Shown: positions 14,100-22,157 of the stretch, one piece after another
Layout: every line of letters starts with the position of its first letter
How positions within the stretch are numbered: the first letter of the stretch is position 1
Assembly (NCBI GenBank): GCA_022839745.1
Contig: JALHJB010000023.1
Location: forward strand, 1 to 36,878
Reading direction: 5' to 3'
From: Actinomycetes bacterium
GTDB taxonomy: Bacteria; Actinomycetota; Coriobacteriia; Anaerosomatales; Anaerosomataceae
Length of the DNA stretch: 36,878 bases
The notes under the pieces: generated by a model
What the model saw: only the letters and a program-made list of their open reading frames with translations
Databases searched by the model: none
What the model was told of the DNA's origin: nothing
Position numbers and translations under genes: made by a program

Positions 14100-15365
14100 G
14101 TGTCCGGTTCTGTGCGGTTCGTCCATGCGGCTGATCTTCACCTCGATGCGCCGTTCAAAGGTGTCGATGCGGAAGACCCTCGTGTCCGTGCGGCGCTGAT
14201 CGCCGCGACCGTCGGCGCCCTTGATACGCTCGTCGAGGTCTGCATCGAACGTCGCGCCGACTTCCTCGTGCTTGCGGGAGACGTCTACAACAGCATGGAC
14301 GCGCCTCTGCGTACGGAGTTCGCGTTTCGCGATGCCTGCGCGCGCCTGGACGCGGCGGGCATCCGCGTGTTCGTCGCCCGCGGCAACCACGATCCGGCGA
14401 GCAGCCGGTCGGCTGGTCTGGCGTTGCCGGCCAACGTGCACGTGTTCTCCGCCGATGAGGTGGAGCGTGTGGTGTACGAGCGCGAAGGCCGGCCGATCTG
14501 TGCCCTGTACGGCCGCTCCTTCCGGACAGCCGCGGAGACGGCGAACTTCGCGGCGGGCTACGCCCGCGACCCGGGCGACGAGCTCGCCATTGGTGTGCTG
14601 CACACGAACGTGGGCGACCGCCCCGGTCACGGGCCGTACGCTCCCTGCTCGATCGGCGACCTGCGCGCAGCCCACATGGACTACTGGGCGCTCGGACACA
14701 TCCACAAGCCCGAGGTGCTCTCTCAGGATCCGCCGATCGTGTACAGCGGGTGCACGCAGGGGCTGCATCCCGGCGAGACTGGCGATCGGGGATGCACCGT
14801 GGTCACGCTCGACCGGCACGGAGCGACGCTCGAGCGCGTCTCCACGGCCCGCGTGGTGTGGGCCGCCGCCACGGTCTCGGCCGTGGGGCTCGACGACATC
14901 GACGCGGTGCGCGGCGCGCTTCTGGCCGAGGTCGACCGCGTGGTGCGTGACACGGGCACCGCACCGGGAACGCCGGCGGTGCTGCGCATCGACCTCACGG
15001 GCCGGAGCGGCGCCCATGCGGCGCTCGCGCGTCCGAAAGCGCTCGACGACCTGCTGGCCGACATTCGCGGCGCCGGGCTCTCCCGCGATCCGTGGGTTTG
15101 GGTCGACCGCGTGCGTGACCGGACGATGCCCGCGATCGACCTCGATCTGGTCCGCTCAGGCTCGGACTTCGCTGCCGACCTGGTGTCGCTCGCCGATTCG
15201 CTGCTCGCCGACTCTGACGCGCTCGGGGCGTACGTGGGAGCGCTCGCGCAACCCATCCTCGGCACGCTCGACTCGAAAGACCTCTTCGAGCCCGACGCCC
15301 GCGACATCATCGAGCGCGCTCGCGATCTCGCGCTCGATCGGCTGATGGCGGAGGAGCGCCGATGA
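14100..15365 (+). CDS. DNA repair exonuclease, SbcD/YhaO (Mre11-like) family
   Basis: A calcineurin-like metallophosphoesterase expected to cut DNA with its partner ATPase. Metal-binding motifs are in order: FVHAADLHLD (D12, H14), LAGDVYNSMD (D61), ARGNHDPA (N96, H97), VLHTNVG and GHIHKPE (about 199-205). The 421-residue length and the N-terminal FVHAADLHLD opening match the YhaO branch rather than classical SbcD. GTG 14100 was preferred because GGAGG lies 5 bases upstream (14091-14095); a GTG at 14085 would add 5 residues. It overlaps the next gene by 4 bp (ATGA). Together the two genes form the YhaO-YhaN type pair, a diverged Mre11-Rad50-like complex of unclear physiological role, unrelated to the cofactor genes around it. 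Confidence 0.88.
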   Translation: MSGSVRFVHAADLHLDAPFKGVDAEDPRVRAALIAATVGALDTLVEVCIERRADFLVLAGDVYNSMDAPLRTEFAFRDACARLDAAGIRVFVARGNHDPASSRSAGLALPANVHVFSADEVERVVYEREGRPICALYGRSFRTAAETANFAAGYARDPGDELAIGVLHTNVGDRPGHGPYAPCSIGDLRAAHMDYWALGHIHKPEVLSQDPPIVYSGCTQGLHPGETGDRGCTVVTLDRHGATLERVSTARVVWAAATVSAVGLDDIDAVRGALLAEVDRVVRDTGTAPGTPAVLRIDLTGRSGAHAALARPKALDDLLADIRGAGLSRDPWVWVDRVRDRTMPAIDLDLVRSGSDFAADLVSLADSLLADSDALGAYVGALAQPILGTLDSKDLFEPDARDIIERARDLALDRLMAEERR

Positions 15366-18079
15366 GACTCCGGCGGATAGAGGCCGTCAGGTACGGCAGG
15401 CTGGCGGGCGCGACCCTCGGCGACCTCAGCGACCAGCTCACCGTCGTCCTGGGCCCCAACGAGGCCGGCAAGTCCACGTACACGTCGCTCGTCAGACACG
15501 TGCTCTTCGGATACCCTGCCGCTGGCCGCAAAGAGCCGGGCTACTTCACGGGTGGTGACGGTCGGCTCGCGCGGCTCGTCTTCGAGGATGGAGACGGCTC
15601 GTGGGTCGTGGAGCGCTCGGAAGGACCGCATGGTGGCGTGGTGCGCACCCGCGCCCTCGCCGGCGTGGAACGGCCGGACCTCGTCGATGAGCTCACGCAG
15701 GGCGTGAGCGCGCTTGCGTACCGGATCGTCTTCGGCTTCGGTCTTGATGATATGGCGGCGATCGAGGAGCAGCGGGCGGCGGGTGACGACGTGCTCTCGC
15801 GTTTGTATGCGGCGAGCGCGGGGCTGCGCGTCAGTCCTCACGAGGTACGCGCCGCGCTCGAGAAGGACGCGGGCGAGGTGTACACCCCGGGCGGACGCAA
15901 GCGCGAGCTCAACACGCTGCTCGCCGAGCTGCGCGCCGTACGGACTGAGGAGCGTTCGCTCAAGGCGCAGACGGAGGCGTATTCCACAGACCGGGAGCGG
16001 CTTTCGCTGCTCCGTGAGCAGCTGCCGGAGCTCAGGGACACGCTCGAGCGGTCACGGGCGGAGCTCACGGCGCTTGCGGTGGCCGTCGATCGTGGGGACG
16101 AGCGGCTTGCCGCGATCGACACCCAGGAAGAGTCGCTGATCGGGCTTCGGCAGGAACGCCGCCGTTTGATCGAGGAGCTTGACGCGATCGAGCTCGATGA
16201 GGCGCTGCTCGGAGCGGGGCCTGAGCTCGATGCGCTGCTCGATGAGGCGCCGCTGTACATCGAGCAGGCCCGGGAGATCGCGGCCTCAGAGGCCTCACTC
16301 GCCAAGGCGTCCGCCCGCGTGGGCGATGTGGTGGGGCGCAGCGGACTGGACGAGACCGCGCTTTCGATGTTCGGCGACAACCATGATGACGCCTCGATGA
16401 TCGAGGAGACCCGCGAGGCGCTGCAGCGCCTGCAGCTGCAGACCGACAACCGTGCGGAGACGGTGGCCCGAGCGGCCGCCGCCGCGGCGCAGGCGCGAAC
16501 GGCTGCAGAGCGGGTACTTGTGCCGCTGGGTATCGTCTCCGAGGACCCCGCCGACGCCATCGCCGAGCGGCTGGCGGCGCTGGAGGCCCTGGAGGCGTCC
16601 CGCGCGGACGCGGGTGGGCGGGCGGCGCGCTCTTTCGACGCCCCTTCGCTCATCCTGCTCGCGTCCGGCGTTGTGGCTATCGTCACGGGCGTCTTGGTGC
16701 GTGAGTGGACCACCGCCGGGCTCGGGGCCGTTCTCGTGGTGATCGGGCTGTGGTTCTTGGTGCGGGCCCGTGCGGGCGTGCCCACCGTCCTCGATGATGA
16801 TGCTCGCGTGGCGCTTCGCGTGCTCGGCCTGGAGCAAGATGCCGGCACGCTCGACCTGTCGCGTATGCGACGTTCGCTGGAGGCCGCACGTACCGCCGTG
16901 GCGGCGCTCGAAGCCGCCACGGCGGCCCACGATGAGGCCGTGCGCGATGCTGCACTTGCCCGTGGCGCGCTCGAGACGCGGATGGCGCTGTGGCGCTCGT
17001 GGCTTGCGGAGCGGGGGCTGTCTCCCGACCTGTCGCCGGCTGGAGCGGCAACCGCGCTCGCGTCGGCTCGCGAGGCCCGGATGGCGCGCCAGACGGAGTC
17101 GGAGCTCCGTGACGACATCGCGCGCCGCATCAGCGCGCTCGACCGCTTCCTCGAGCGCCTGGCCGTCGCCGCGACACCGCACATCGAGGTGCCCTCCCCG
17201 ATGACGCGCGACGCGCTCCCCACGGTTGTGAACCGCTTGCGCGAACGTCTCGTCGAAGCACGCGCACGCGCCGCGCGGGCGGAGGAGCTTCGGCGTGAGA
17301 TCCGGCCGGCCGATGCGCGCATCGCCGCGGAAGAGGAACGGCTCGAAAAGGCCAGGGCCGACGTCAGGGAGATCCTGGAGCGGTTCGGCCTGTTCGAGGG
17401 CGGGACGCTCGAAGACCTGCGTCTCCGTCGTCATGCTGCGGAGCGCGATGAAGCGGACGCGTCGGCGGCATTCGAGGCGTTGGTGGGCGAGATCAGCGCG
17501 CTCGAGGCGCGGCTTGAGCAGGGCGCACGCGAGCAGCGAAGCGCGGAGCTCTCGCTCACCGAGGCCGGGCTTGTGGAGCGAGTGACAGACGCGGTCGATC
17601 GCCACCTGGTGGCCGCGTGCGCCGCACGGCTGCTGGCCGACGCGCAGCAGCGGTACGAACGTGAACGACAGCCTGAAGTGGTCCGCGAGGCCGGTCGCCT
17701 GTTCTCAACGATGACGCAGGGCCGTTATCAGAGCCTCACGGTCCCGCTCGATTCAGGCAGGATCGAGGCGTTCGACTGTCAGGCGGCGGCCCGGACATCG
17801 GACCTGCTGTCTCGCGGGACCGCCGAGCAGTTGTATCTCGCGATCCGGCTCGGGCTCATCGCACGGTCGGGCGCGGTCGGCAGTTCGCTACCGGTGCTGA
17901 TGGACGACGTGCTCGTGAACTTCGATCCCGAGCGCCGCACGGGCGCGGTCGAGGCGATCGCGCAGCTGGCCGAGGAGCGCCAGGTGGTCTTCTTCACGTG
18001 CCATCCCGAGACGGCGCAGGTCTTCAGAGACGTGGCGGACGGGTGCACGCTGCTGGAGATCGGACGCATCGGCCCGTAA
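15362..18079 (+). CDS. YhaN-like AAA/SMC-type ATPase (Rad50-like partner)
   Basis: 905 residues with Walker A GPNEAGKST at 31-39, a signature-like LSRGTAEQLYLAIRLG (about 814-829) and Walker B LPVLMDDVLVNFDPE (about 840-854), all of the RecF/Rad50 type. Between them are long Ala/Arg/Glu-rich coiled coils. A distinctive feature is a pair of hydrophobic segments in the middle (about 425-470: SLILLASGVVAIVTGVLV and LGAVLVVIGLWFLV), which would anchor the coiled coil in the membrane. This is known for YhaN-type proteins and not for Rad50 or SbcC. No zinc-hook CxxC is seen. The start overlaps the nuclease stop, so the two are made together. Likely a membrane-tethered nuclease-ATPase complex. Confidence 0.85.
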   Translation: MRLRRIEAVRYGRLAGATLGDLSDQLTVVLGPNEAGKSTYTSLVRHVLFGYPAAGRKEPGYFTGGDGRLARLVFEDGDGSWVVERSEGPHGGVVRTRALAGVERPDLVDELTQGVSALAYRIVFGFGLDDMAAIEEQRAAGDDVLSRLYAASAGLRVSPHEVRAALEKDAGEVYTPGGRKRELNTLLAELRAVRTEERSLKAQTEAYSTDRERLSLLREQLPELRDTLERSRAELTALAVAVDRGDERLAAIDTQEESLIGLRQERRRLIEELDAIELDEALLGAGPELDALLDEAPLYIEQAREIAASEASLAKASARVGDVVGRSGLDETALSMFGDNHDDASMIEETREALQRLQLQTDNRAETVARAAAAAAQARTAAERVLVPLGIVSEDPADAIAERLAALEALEASRADAGGRAARSFDAPSLILLASGVVAIVTGVLVREWTTAGLGAVLVVIGLWFLVRARAGVPTVLDDDARVALRVLGLEQDAGTLDLSRMRRSLEAARTAVAALEAATAAHDEAVRDAALARGALETRMALWRSWLAERGLSPDLSPAGAATALASAREARMARQTESELRDDIARRISALDRFLERLAVAATPHIEVPSPMTRDALPTVVNRLRERLVEARARAARAEELRREIRPADARIAAEEERLEKARADVREILERFGLFEGGTLEDLRLRRHAAERDEADASAAFEALVGEISALEARLEQGAREQRSAELSLTEAGLVERVTDAVDRHLVAACAARLLADAQQRYERERQPEVVREAGRLFSTMTQGRYQSLTVPLDSGRIEAFDCQAAARTSDLLSRGTAEQLYLAIRLGLIARSGAVGSSLPVLMDDVLVNFDPERRTGAVEAIAQLAEERQVVFFTCHPETAQVFRDVADGCTLLEIGRIGP

Positions 18080-18110
18080 CGCCGGACCTGCGACACGGGA
18101 CCAGTGGCGC

Positions 18111-18131
18111 AGCGACTCACGAGCGGTCGCT
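18111..18131. terminator. Candidate bidirectional terminator hairpin
   Basis: AGCGAC (18111-18116) pairs with GTCGCT (18126-18131) across a 9-base loop, and the stem can extend with neighbouring GCGC/TGCG. It sits between the convergent YhaN-like gene and histidine kinase gene, where a shared terminator is expected. No T-run on either side, so support is modest. CCAGTG also recurs directly at both ends of this 91-bp gap. Confidence 0.4.
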
Positions 18132-18170
18132 TGCGTTCCCGTGCGTTCCGTGTGCGCTGCCAGTGACGAG

Positions 18171-19613
18171 CTAGCCCTGCTTCACAGTGGGGAAACGCAG
18201 TGTGAAGACGGTGCCGCCCTCAGGGCGTGGCGCGGCCGTGATCGTGCCGCCGTGCGCGGACACGATCGCCGCCACGATCGCGAGTCCGAGGCCCGCTCCG
18301 CCGGAGCCGCGGTCCCTGCTCGACTGAGCGCGGTAGAAGCGGTCGAAGATCCGCGCCGCATCCTTCTCTCCGATGCCGGGCCCCTCGTCCAACACCCGTG
18401 CGACCGCGCGGTCACCGTCATCGGCGATCTCGATCGTGAGCTTCTTGCCCTCGGGCGTCACCCGCGAAGCGTTGTCGATGAGGTTGCTGAAGACCTGCTG
18501 CAACCGGTCACGGTCGCCCAGCACCGGCGCGGCCTTGCCTGTGATCTCCACCTGCACGCCGCGCGCTTCCACCAACGGAGCGAGCGCCTCCACGGCGTGC
18601 TGCGCGATGCTGGTGAGATCGACTTGGGAGAGCGGGAGCTCACCTGTGGCGCCTTCGATGCGCTGCAGCGTGATGAGGTCGTTGGCGAGTCGCGCCAGGC
18701 GCTCGGACTCGCGCGCGATCGTCGAAAGGAACTGCCGGGCATCGTCCTCGGGCACGTCTCCGTCGAGCAGCGTCTCGGCGGCTCCGCGGATCGCGGTGAG
18801 CGGCGTCCGCAACTCGTGGCTCACATCCGAGACGAACCGCGACTTGCGGCGCTCCTCTTCGTGCAGCTCGAGTAGCGCGTTCTGCACCTCGTCAGCCATC
18901 GCGTTGAACGCCTCCGCGACCGCCCGCGTCTCACCCGAGCCCGAAGGGCGCACACGCACCGAGTGATCGCCCCCTGCGAAGGCCACAGCGCCCTGCGCGA
19001 GCGAGCGTAGCGGCGCGGACAGCCAGCGGGCGAGGAGCTCGGTGAGCACGAACGTGGCCAGTACGAACGCCAGCGCCGCAACGGCCAGCTGCATGCGGTA
19101 GTCGCGCACGATCGTGGTCACGGAGAACGTTGCCGCCGAGTTGTGCACCACGCCCACGACCCGACCGTCCACGGTGATGGGTCCCGCGATCGAGATGCCG
19201 ATACGGCCATCGGGCAGCACGCGCTCCGCGGAGGCGATCTCACCCGCCAGGGCGCGCGAGACCTCGGGCGTCTCCGCGTAACCGATGCCGATGTCGGCGC
19301 CGGTGGAGTCGGCGACCGATACGCCGGCACGGTCGAGCACACGGATGTGTGACGCCGACCCACGTCCGGCCATCGCAAGCTCGTTCGCGAGCGCTGCGGC
19401 CTGAGAGTCGCTGAGACCGCTGGCGCCGGATGCCGTGATCTGCGCCGAGAGAGCGGCTGCAAGGACGCTCTGCTCGCTCCTCAGCCGCTCTTCGATCTTG
19501 CGCAGCCCGTAGGACTCGAGTTCGGTGAGGAAGTAGACGGAGAGCACGGCTGCAACCGCCACCGCGACGATCAGGAACGCGAGGAGCAGCCGACGGCGGA
19601 TCGATGAGCGCAT
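18171..19613 (-). CDS. Sensor histidine kinase, PhoR/ResE-like (HAMP + HisKA + HATPase)
   Basis: 480 residues. TM1 at about 8-30, an extracytoplasmic sensor domain at ~31-172 with a Cache/PAS-like DGRIGISIAGPI...GRVVGVV pattern, TM2 at ~174-194, then a HAMP linker (LSAPLRSLAQGAVAFAGGD). The phosphorylated histidine is H266 in VSDVSHELRTPLTA. The ATPase domain has N box NLIDNASR (377-384), G1 DEGPGIG (409-415), F box IFDRFYR and G2 GGAGLGLAIV. It follows the response regulator gene with a 6-bp gap, so the two are one operon on the minus strand, opposite to everything else in the window. The ligand sensed cannot be read from sequence. Confidence 0.94.
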   Translation of the reverse strand: MRSSIRRRLLLAFLIVAVAVAAVLSVYFLTELESYGLRKIEERLRSEQSVLAAALSAQITASGASGLSDSQAAALANELAMAGRGSASHIRVLDRAGVSVADSTGADIGIGYAETPEVSRALAGEIASAERVLPDGRIGISIAGPITVDGRVVGVVHNSAATFSVTTIVRDYRMQLAVAALAFVLATFVLTELLARWLSAPLRSLAQGAVAFAGGDHSVRVRPSGSGETRAVAEAFNAMADEVQNALLELHEEERRKSRFVSDVSHELRTPLTAIRGAAETLLDGDVPEDDARQFLSTIARESERLARLANDLITLQRIEGATGELPLSQVDLTSIAQHAVEALAPLVEARGVQVEITGKAAPVLGDRDRLQQVFSNLIDNASRVTPEGKKLTIEIADDGDRAVARVLDEGPGIGEKDAARIFDRFYRAQSSRDRGSGGAGLGLAIVAAIVSAHGGTITAAPRPEGGTVFTLRFPTVKQG

Positions 19614-19619
19614 CGCGGG

Positions 19620-20321
19620 CTACGTCGCCAGCCGGTATCCGTACCCACGTACGGTCTCGACGACCGCCGGGTCCACGCCCGCAGCCGCGAGCTTGTCACG
19701 GAGGCGCTTGATATGCGTGTCCACGGTCTTGGTCTCCACCACGTACTGCCACTCCCACGCTTCTTTCAGCAACTGCTCGCGGGAGAGCACGCGACCGGCG
19801 TGACGCATCAGGCACGCGAGCAGTTCGAACTCGCGAGGAGTGAGATCGATTTGTGTCTCGCCGTGGAACGCCAGGTGGGCGCTCTCGTCGAGCGAGATGC
19901 CGGCGGCCTCAAGCGGGCCGGTGTCCTCGGCGCCATCCGTGACGCGGCCTCCGGTGCGCCGCAGCAGTGCCTTCACGCGCGCTACGAGCTCGCGCACGCC
20001 GAACGGTTTTGCGAGGTAGTCGTCGCCGCCGAGCTCCAGGCCGACGACCTTGTCGAGCTCCGTGTCACGGGCCGAGAGGAACAGCACGGGGGTTTCGCTG
20101 GTGGTGCGCAGCCGCCGGCACACTTCGTAGCCGTCGGTGCCGGGCAGCATGATATCGAGCACGATGAGGTCGAACGGGCTCTCTGTGGCGAGCGCAAGCG
20201 CGGTATCGCCATCGGGGGCCACGGTCACCTCGTACCCCTCCTTGCGGAGGTTGTACGATACGAACTGCAGGATCGACTCTTCGTCGTCGACGACGAGGAT
20301 CCGGGCGGGTGTGGTCGTCAC
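19620..20321 (-). CDS. OmpR/PhoB-family response regulator
   Basis: 233 residues. Receiver domain 1-122 with acidic pocket VDDEES (D12, D13), phosphoacceptor D56 in DLIVLDIMLPGTDG, T/S at FLSARD and K105 in GGDDYLAKPF. The winged-helix DNA-binding domain (about 140-232) shows IDLTPREFELLACL, RVLSREQLL and VDTHIKRLRDKL...VRGYGYRL. I chose GTG 20321 because GGAGG lies 7 bases upstream on the minus strand and the domain starts right after; longer in-frame starts would run across the divergent promoter. A TATCAT -10 candidate and a 19-bp perfect palindrome lie just upstream and may serve autoregulation. Pairs with the kinase downstream. Target genes unknown; the divergent neighbour coaX is a candidate. 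Confidence 0.94.
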   Translation of the reverse strand: MTTTPARILVVDDEESILQFVSYNLRKEGYEVTVAPDGDTALALATESPFDLIVLDIMLPGTDGYEVCRRLRTTSETPVLFLSARDTELDKVVGLELGGDDYLAKPFGVRELVARVKALLRRTGGRVTDGAEDTGPLEAAGISLDESAHLAFHGETQIDLTPREFELLACLMRHAGRVLSREQLLKEAWEWQYVVETKTVDTHIKRLRDKLAAAGVDPAVVETVRGYGYRLAT

Positions 20322-20353
20322 GAGGCGTCCTCCAGGAGTCGAGGTCATACGCG

Positions 20354-20388
20354 ATGATACCACCGGGGCGCATCGGCCACGCCGATGC
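20354..20388. promoter_or_regulatory. Regulator promoter element and 19-bp palindrome
   Basis: On the minus strand TATCAT (20354-20359) is a candidate -10 for the response regulator. Just upstream, GCATCGGC-CAC-GCCGATGC (20370-20388) is a perfect palindrome with 8-bp arms that would cover the -35 position. It lies in the divergent gap with coaX, so a bound protein could affect both. Function as an operator is inferred. Confidence 0.5.
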
Positions 20389-20436
20389 TGTTGCCGGGTC
20401 GTCACGGTCGTCGCGCGATTGAGGAAAGGGACGGTC

Positions 20437-21201
20437 ATGATCCTTGCGGTGGATATCGGCAACACCCAGACGGTGCTCGGTCTCATCAGTGAGGAGGGGA
20501 CCACGGCGCACTGGCGCATCTCCACTGAGCCTTCGCTGACCGCCGACGAGATCCGTGTTCGCATTGCCGGGCTGTTCCTGCTTGATGGCGTGGGCTGGGA
20601 TGCTGTCGAGCGCGTGGTCATCTCCTCGGTGGTTCCGGCGCTGACGGCCGCCTACGAGGACCTGGCGCGCGGGGCCACGGGTGTCGAGCCTCTCGTGGTG
20701 GGCCCGGGGATCAAGACAGGCCTGCCGATCGCGTACGAGAATCCGCACGAGATCGGCGCGGACCGCATCGTGAACGCGATCGCCGCGGTGGAGCGGTTCG
20801 GGGCCCCGGTGATCGTGGTCGACCTCGGAACCGCGACCACGCTCGATGTGGTGGATGCCTCGGGAGCGTACCTTGGAGGCGCGATCGCTCCGGGTCTCGA
20901 AACGAGCGCCGGAGCGCTCTTCAGCCGCGCCGCCCGGCTCTCGGCGGTGGACCTTGAGCCGCCTGTGCGAACCATCGGCCGCAATACCAGGGAGTCTGTC
21001 CAGGCGGGGCTGCTGATGGGGCATGCCGCGCTCATCGACGGGCTCGTGCATCGCATCTGGGACGAGCTCGGGGGTCCCTGCGCGGTGGTGGCAACGGGCG
21101 GCCTTGCCGCACGCATCGCTCCGCTGTGCACCACGGTCGACGCGGTGGACGACGACCTCACGCTCAAGGGCCTTGCGCTCATCTGGAAACGCAACGTCTG
21201 A
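20437..21201 (+). CDS. coaX: Type III pantothenate kinase
   Basis: Phosphorylates pantothenate to 4'-phosphopantothenate, the first step of CoA synthesis; type III enzymes need a monovalent cation and are not feedback-inhibited by CoA. The 254-residue ASKHA-fold protein opens with MILAVDIGNTQTVLG (phosphate loop), has ENPHEIGADRIVNAIAA with the catalytic Asp in GADR (D109), VVDLGTATTLDVVD (129-140), GGAIAPGL (148-155) and VVATGGLA near the end. ATG 20437 follows a GAGGAAAGGG site at about 20421-20430. It is divergent from the two-component pair and ends in a strong hairpin, so it seems to be a single-gene unit. It would use the product of panB/panC, whose panC is broken in this sequence. Confidence 0.96.
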   Translation: MILAVDIGNTQTVLGLISEEGTTAHWRISTEPSLTADEIRVRIAGLFLLDGVGWDAVERVVISSVVPALTAAYEDLARGATGVEPLVVGPGIKTGLPIAYENPHEIGADRIVNAIAAVERFGAPVIVVDLGTATTLDVVDASGAYLGGAIAPGLETSAGALFSRAARLSAVDLEPPVRTIGRNTRESVQAGLLMGHAALIDGLVHRIWDELGGPCAVVATGGLAARIAPLCTTVDAVDDDLTLKGLALIWKRNV

Positions 21202-21208
21202 AAGAGGG

Positions 21209-21237
21209 CGTACGGCGGACGATGTGTCCGCCGTACG
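21209..21237 (+). terminator. Strong hairpin terminator after coaX
   Basis: CGTACGGCGGAC (21209-21220) and GTCCGCCGTACG (21226-21237) form a perfect 12-bp stem with a 5-base loop, 7 bp after the coaX stop. No T-run follows, which is common for terminators in high-GC genomes. Confidence 0.75.
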
Positions 21238-21310
21238 GCACGTCAGTTGCTCCAGCCATCCAGCGTCCTGAAGATACCTGAATCGCGGGTGTTTCACGGA
21301 TTCGGTGTGG

Positions 21311-21316
21311 TACGAT
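21311..21316 (+). promoter_or_regulatory. Candidate -10 of the cytochrome c maturation operon
   Basis: TACGAT with an upstream TGG (TGn-like extension) gives a plausible extended -10; no good -35 is seen. The 121 bases from here to the ccmE start contain no gene and no RNA element that I recognise. Confidence 0.35.
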
Positions 21317-21437
21317 GCAACCGTTCAGGCAAGCAATGGCAGTCACGGTGCGCCACATGGCCCGCCCGGGTCATCTTCGCGCCCCGCTTCGGTCTGGTCG
21401 CCGCATGTTGTGCGACAGGTAGGGAGTGATCGCTCTA

Positions 21438-22121
21438 GTGAACAAGCGCGCGAAGCAACGTCTGATCGGTGTCACTATCCTCATCTTCGTCGCCGTCGGA
21501 GCACTCATCCTGTTCTCCGACTTCAGCGGCGGCACGGCCACCAAGACCTCGGTCGCCCAGGCACTCACCGAGGCCGATCTCATCGGCACGCAGGTCGAGG
21601 TGTCCGGTGAAGTCGTGGCGGGTTCCTGGGTGTCCGGCGCTACGCCGTTCGTCTTCGAGATCGAAGACGCGGATGACCCCGATGCGGGCCGTCTGCGCGT
21701 GGTGTGGAACGAGGTCGTGCCCGGCTCCTTTGGTGACGGCACCACGGCCACCATCACCGGCGTGCTCGAGGAGGGCGGCTCCATCGAAGCCAAGTACCTC
21801 GTCATCAAGTGCCCTTCCAAGTACGAGTCGGCCACCGGCGCGCTCACCGTCAACGACGCGCTGTCCCGCAGAGGCGAGCTTGCCGGTGTCACGCTGAAGA
21901 TCACCGGCTTCGTGGTCGACGGCTCGATCGCGGGCGCCGGTACGACCCCGCGTTTCCAGATCGCCGATGACGCCGCGGGCGCTAACGCGCTTGACGTGGC
22001 ATGGGGCGGCGGTCTTTCCGATGAGTTCGTCGATGGGGCCAAGGTGGTCATCACCGGCTCTCTCGAAGCGGATGGCGTGTTCCAGTGCACCGAGGTCGCG
22101 CTCGATCAGGCGGCCAAGTAG
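21438..22121 (+). CDS. ccmE: CcmE-like haem chaperone, Cys-type, with two OB-fold domains
   Basis: CcmE carries haem covalently in the periplasm and hands it to CcmF. Residues 8-27 form an N-terminal anchor, followed by an OB fold (about 45-130) with GTQVEVSGEVVAGS and AKYLVIKCPSKYES. In classical CcmE the haem-binding residue is the His of an HxxxY motif; here it is C125 in CPSKY (CxxxY), the variant known from sulfate reducers and archaea. Unusually, a second OB-like copy follows (about 135-222: GELAGVTLKITGFVV... AKVVITGSLEADGVF) that has no equivalent cysteine, making the protein 227 residues instead of about 150. GTG 21438 was chosen over 21426 because AGGGAG at 21421-21426 then sits at proper distance. 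First gene of the ccm cluster. Confidence 0.88.
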   Translation: MNKRAKQRLIGVTILIFVAVGALILFSDFSGGTATKTSVAQALTEADLIGTQVEVSGEVVAGSWVSGATPFVFEIEDADDPDAGRLRVVWNEVVPGSFGDGTTATITGVLEEGGSIEAKYLVIKCPSKYESATGALTVNDALSRRGELAGVTLKITGFVVDGSIAGAGTTPRFQIADDAAGANALDVAWGGGLSDEFVDGAKVVITGSLEADGVFQCTEVALDQAAK

Positions 22122-22157
22122 CCCCGCACGGTTCTCACTCTCGAACGGAGTCCCTGC

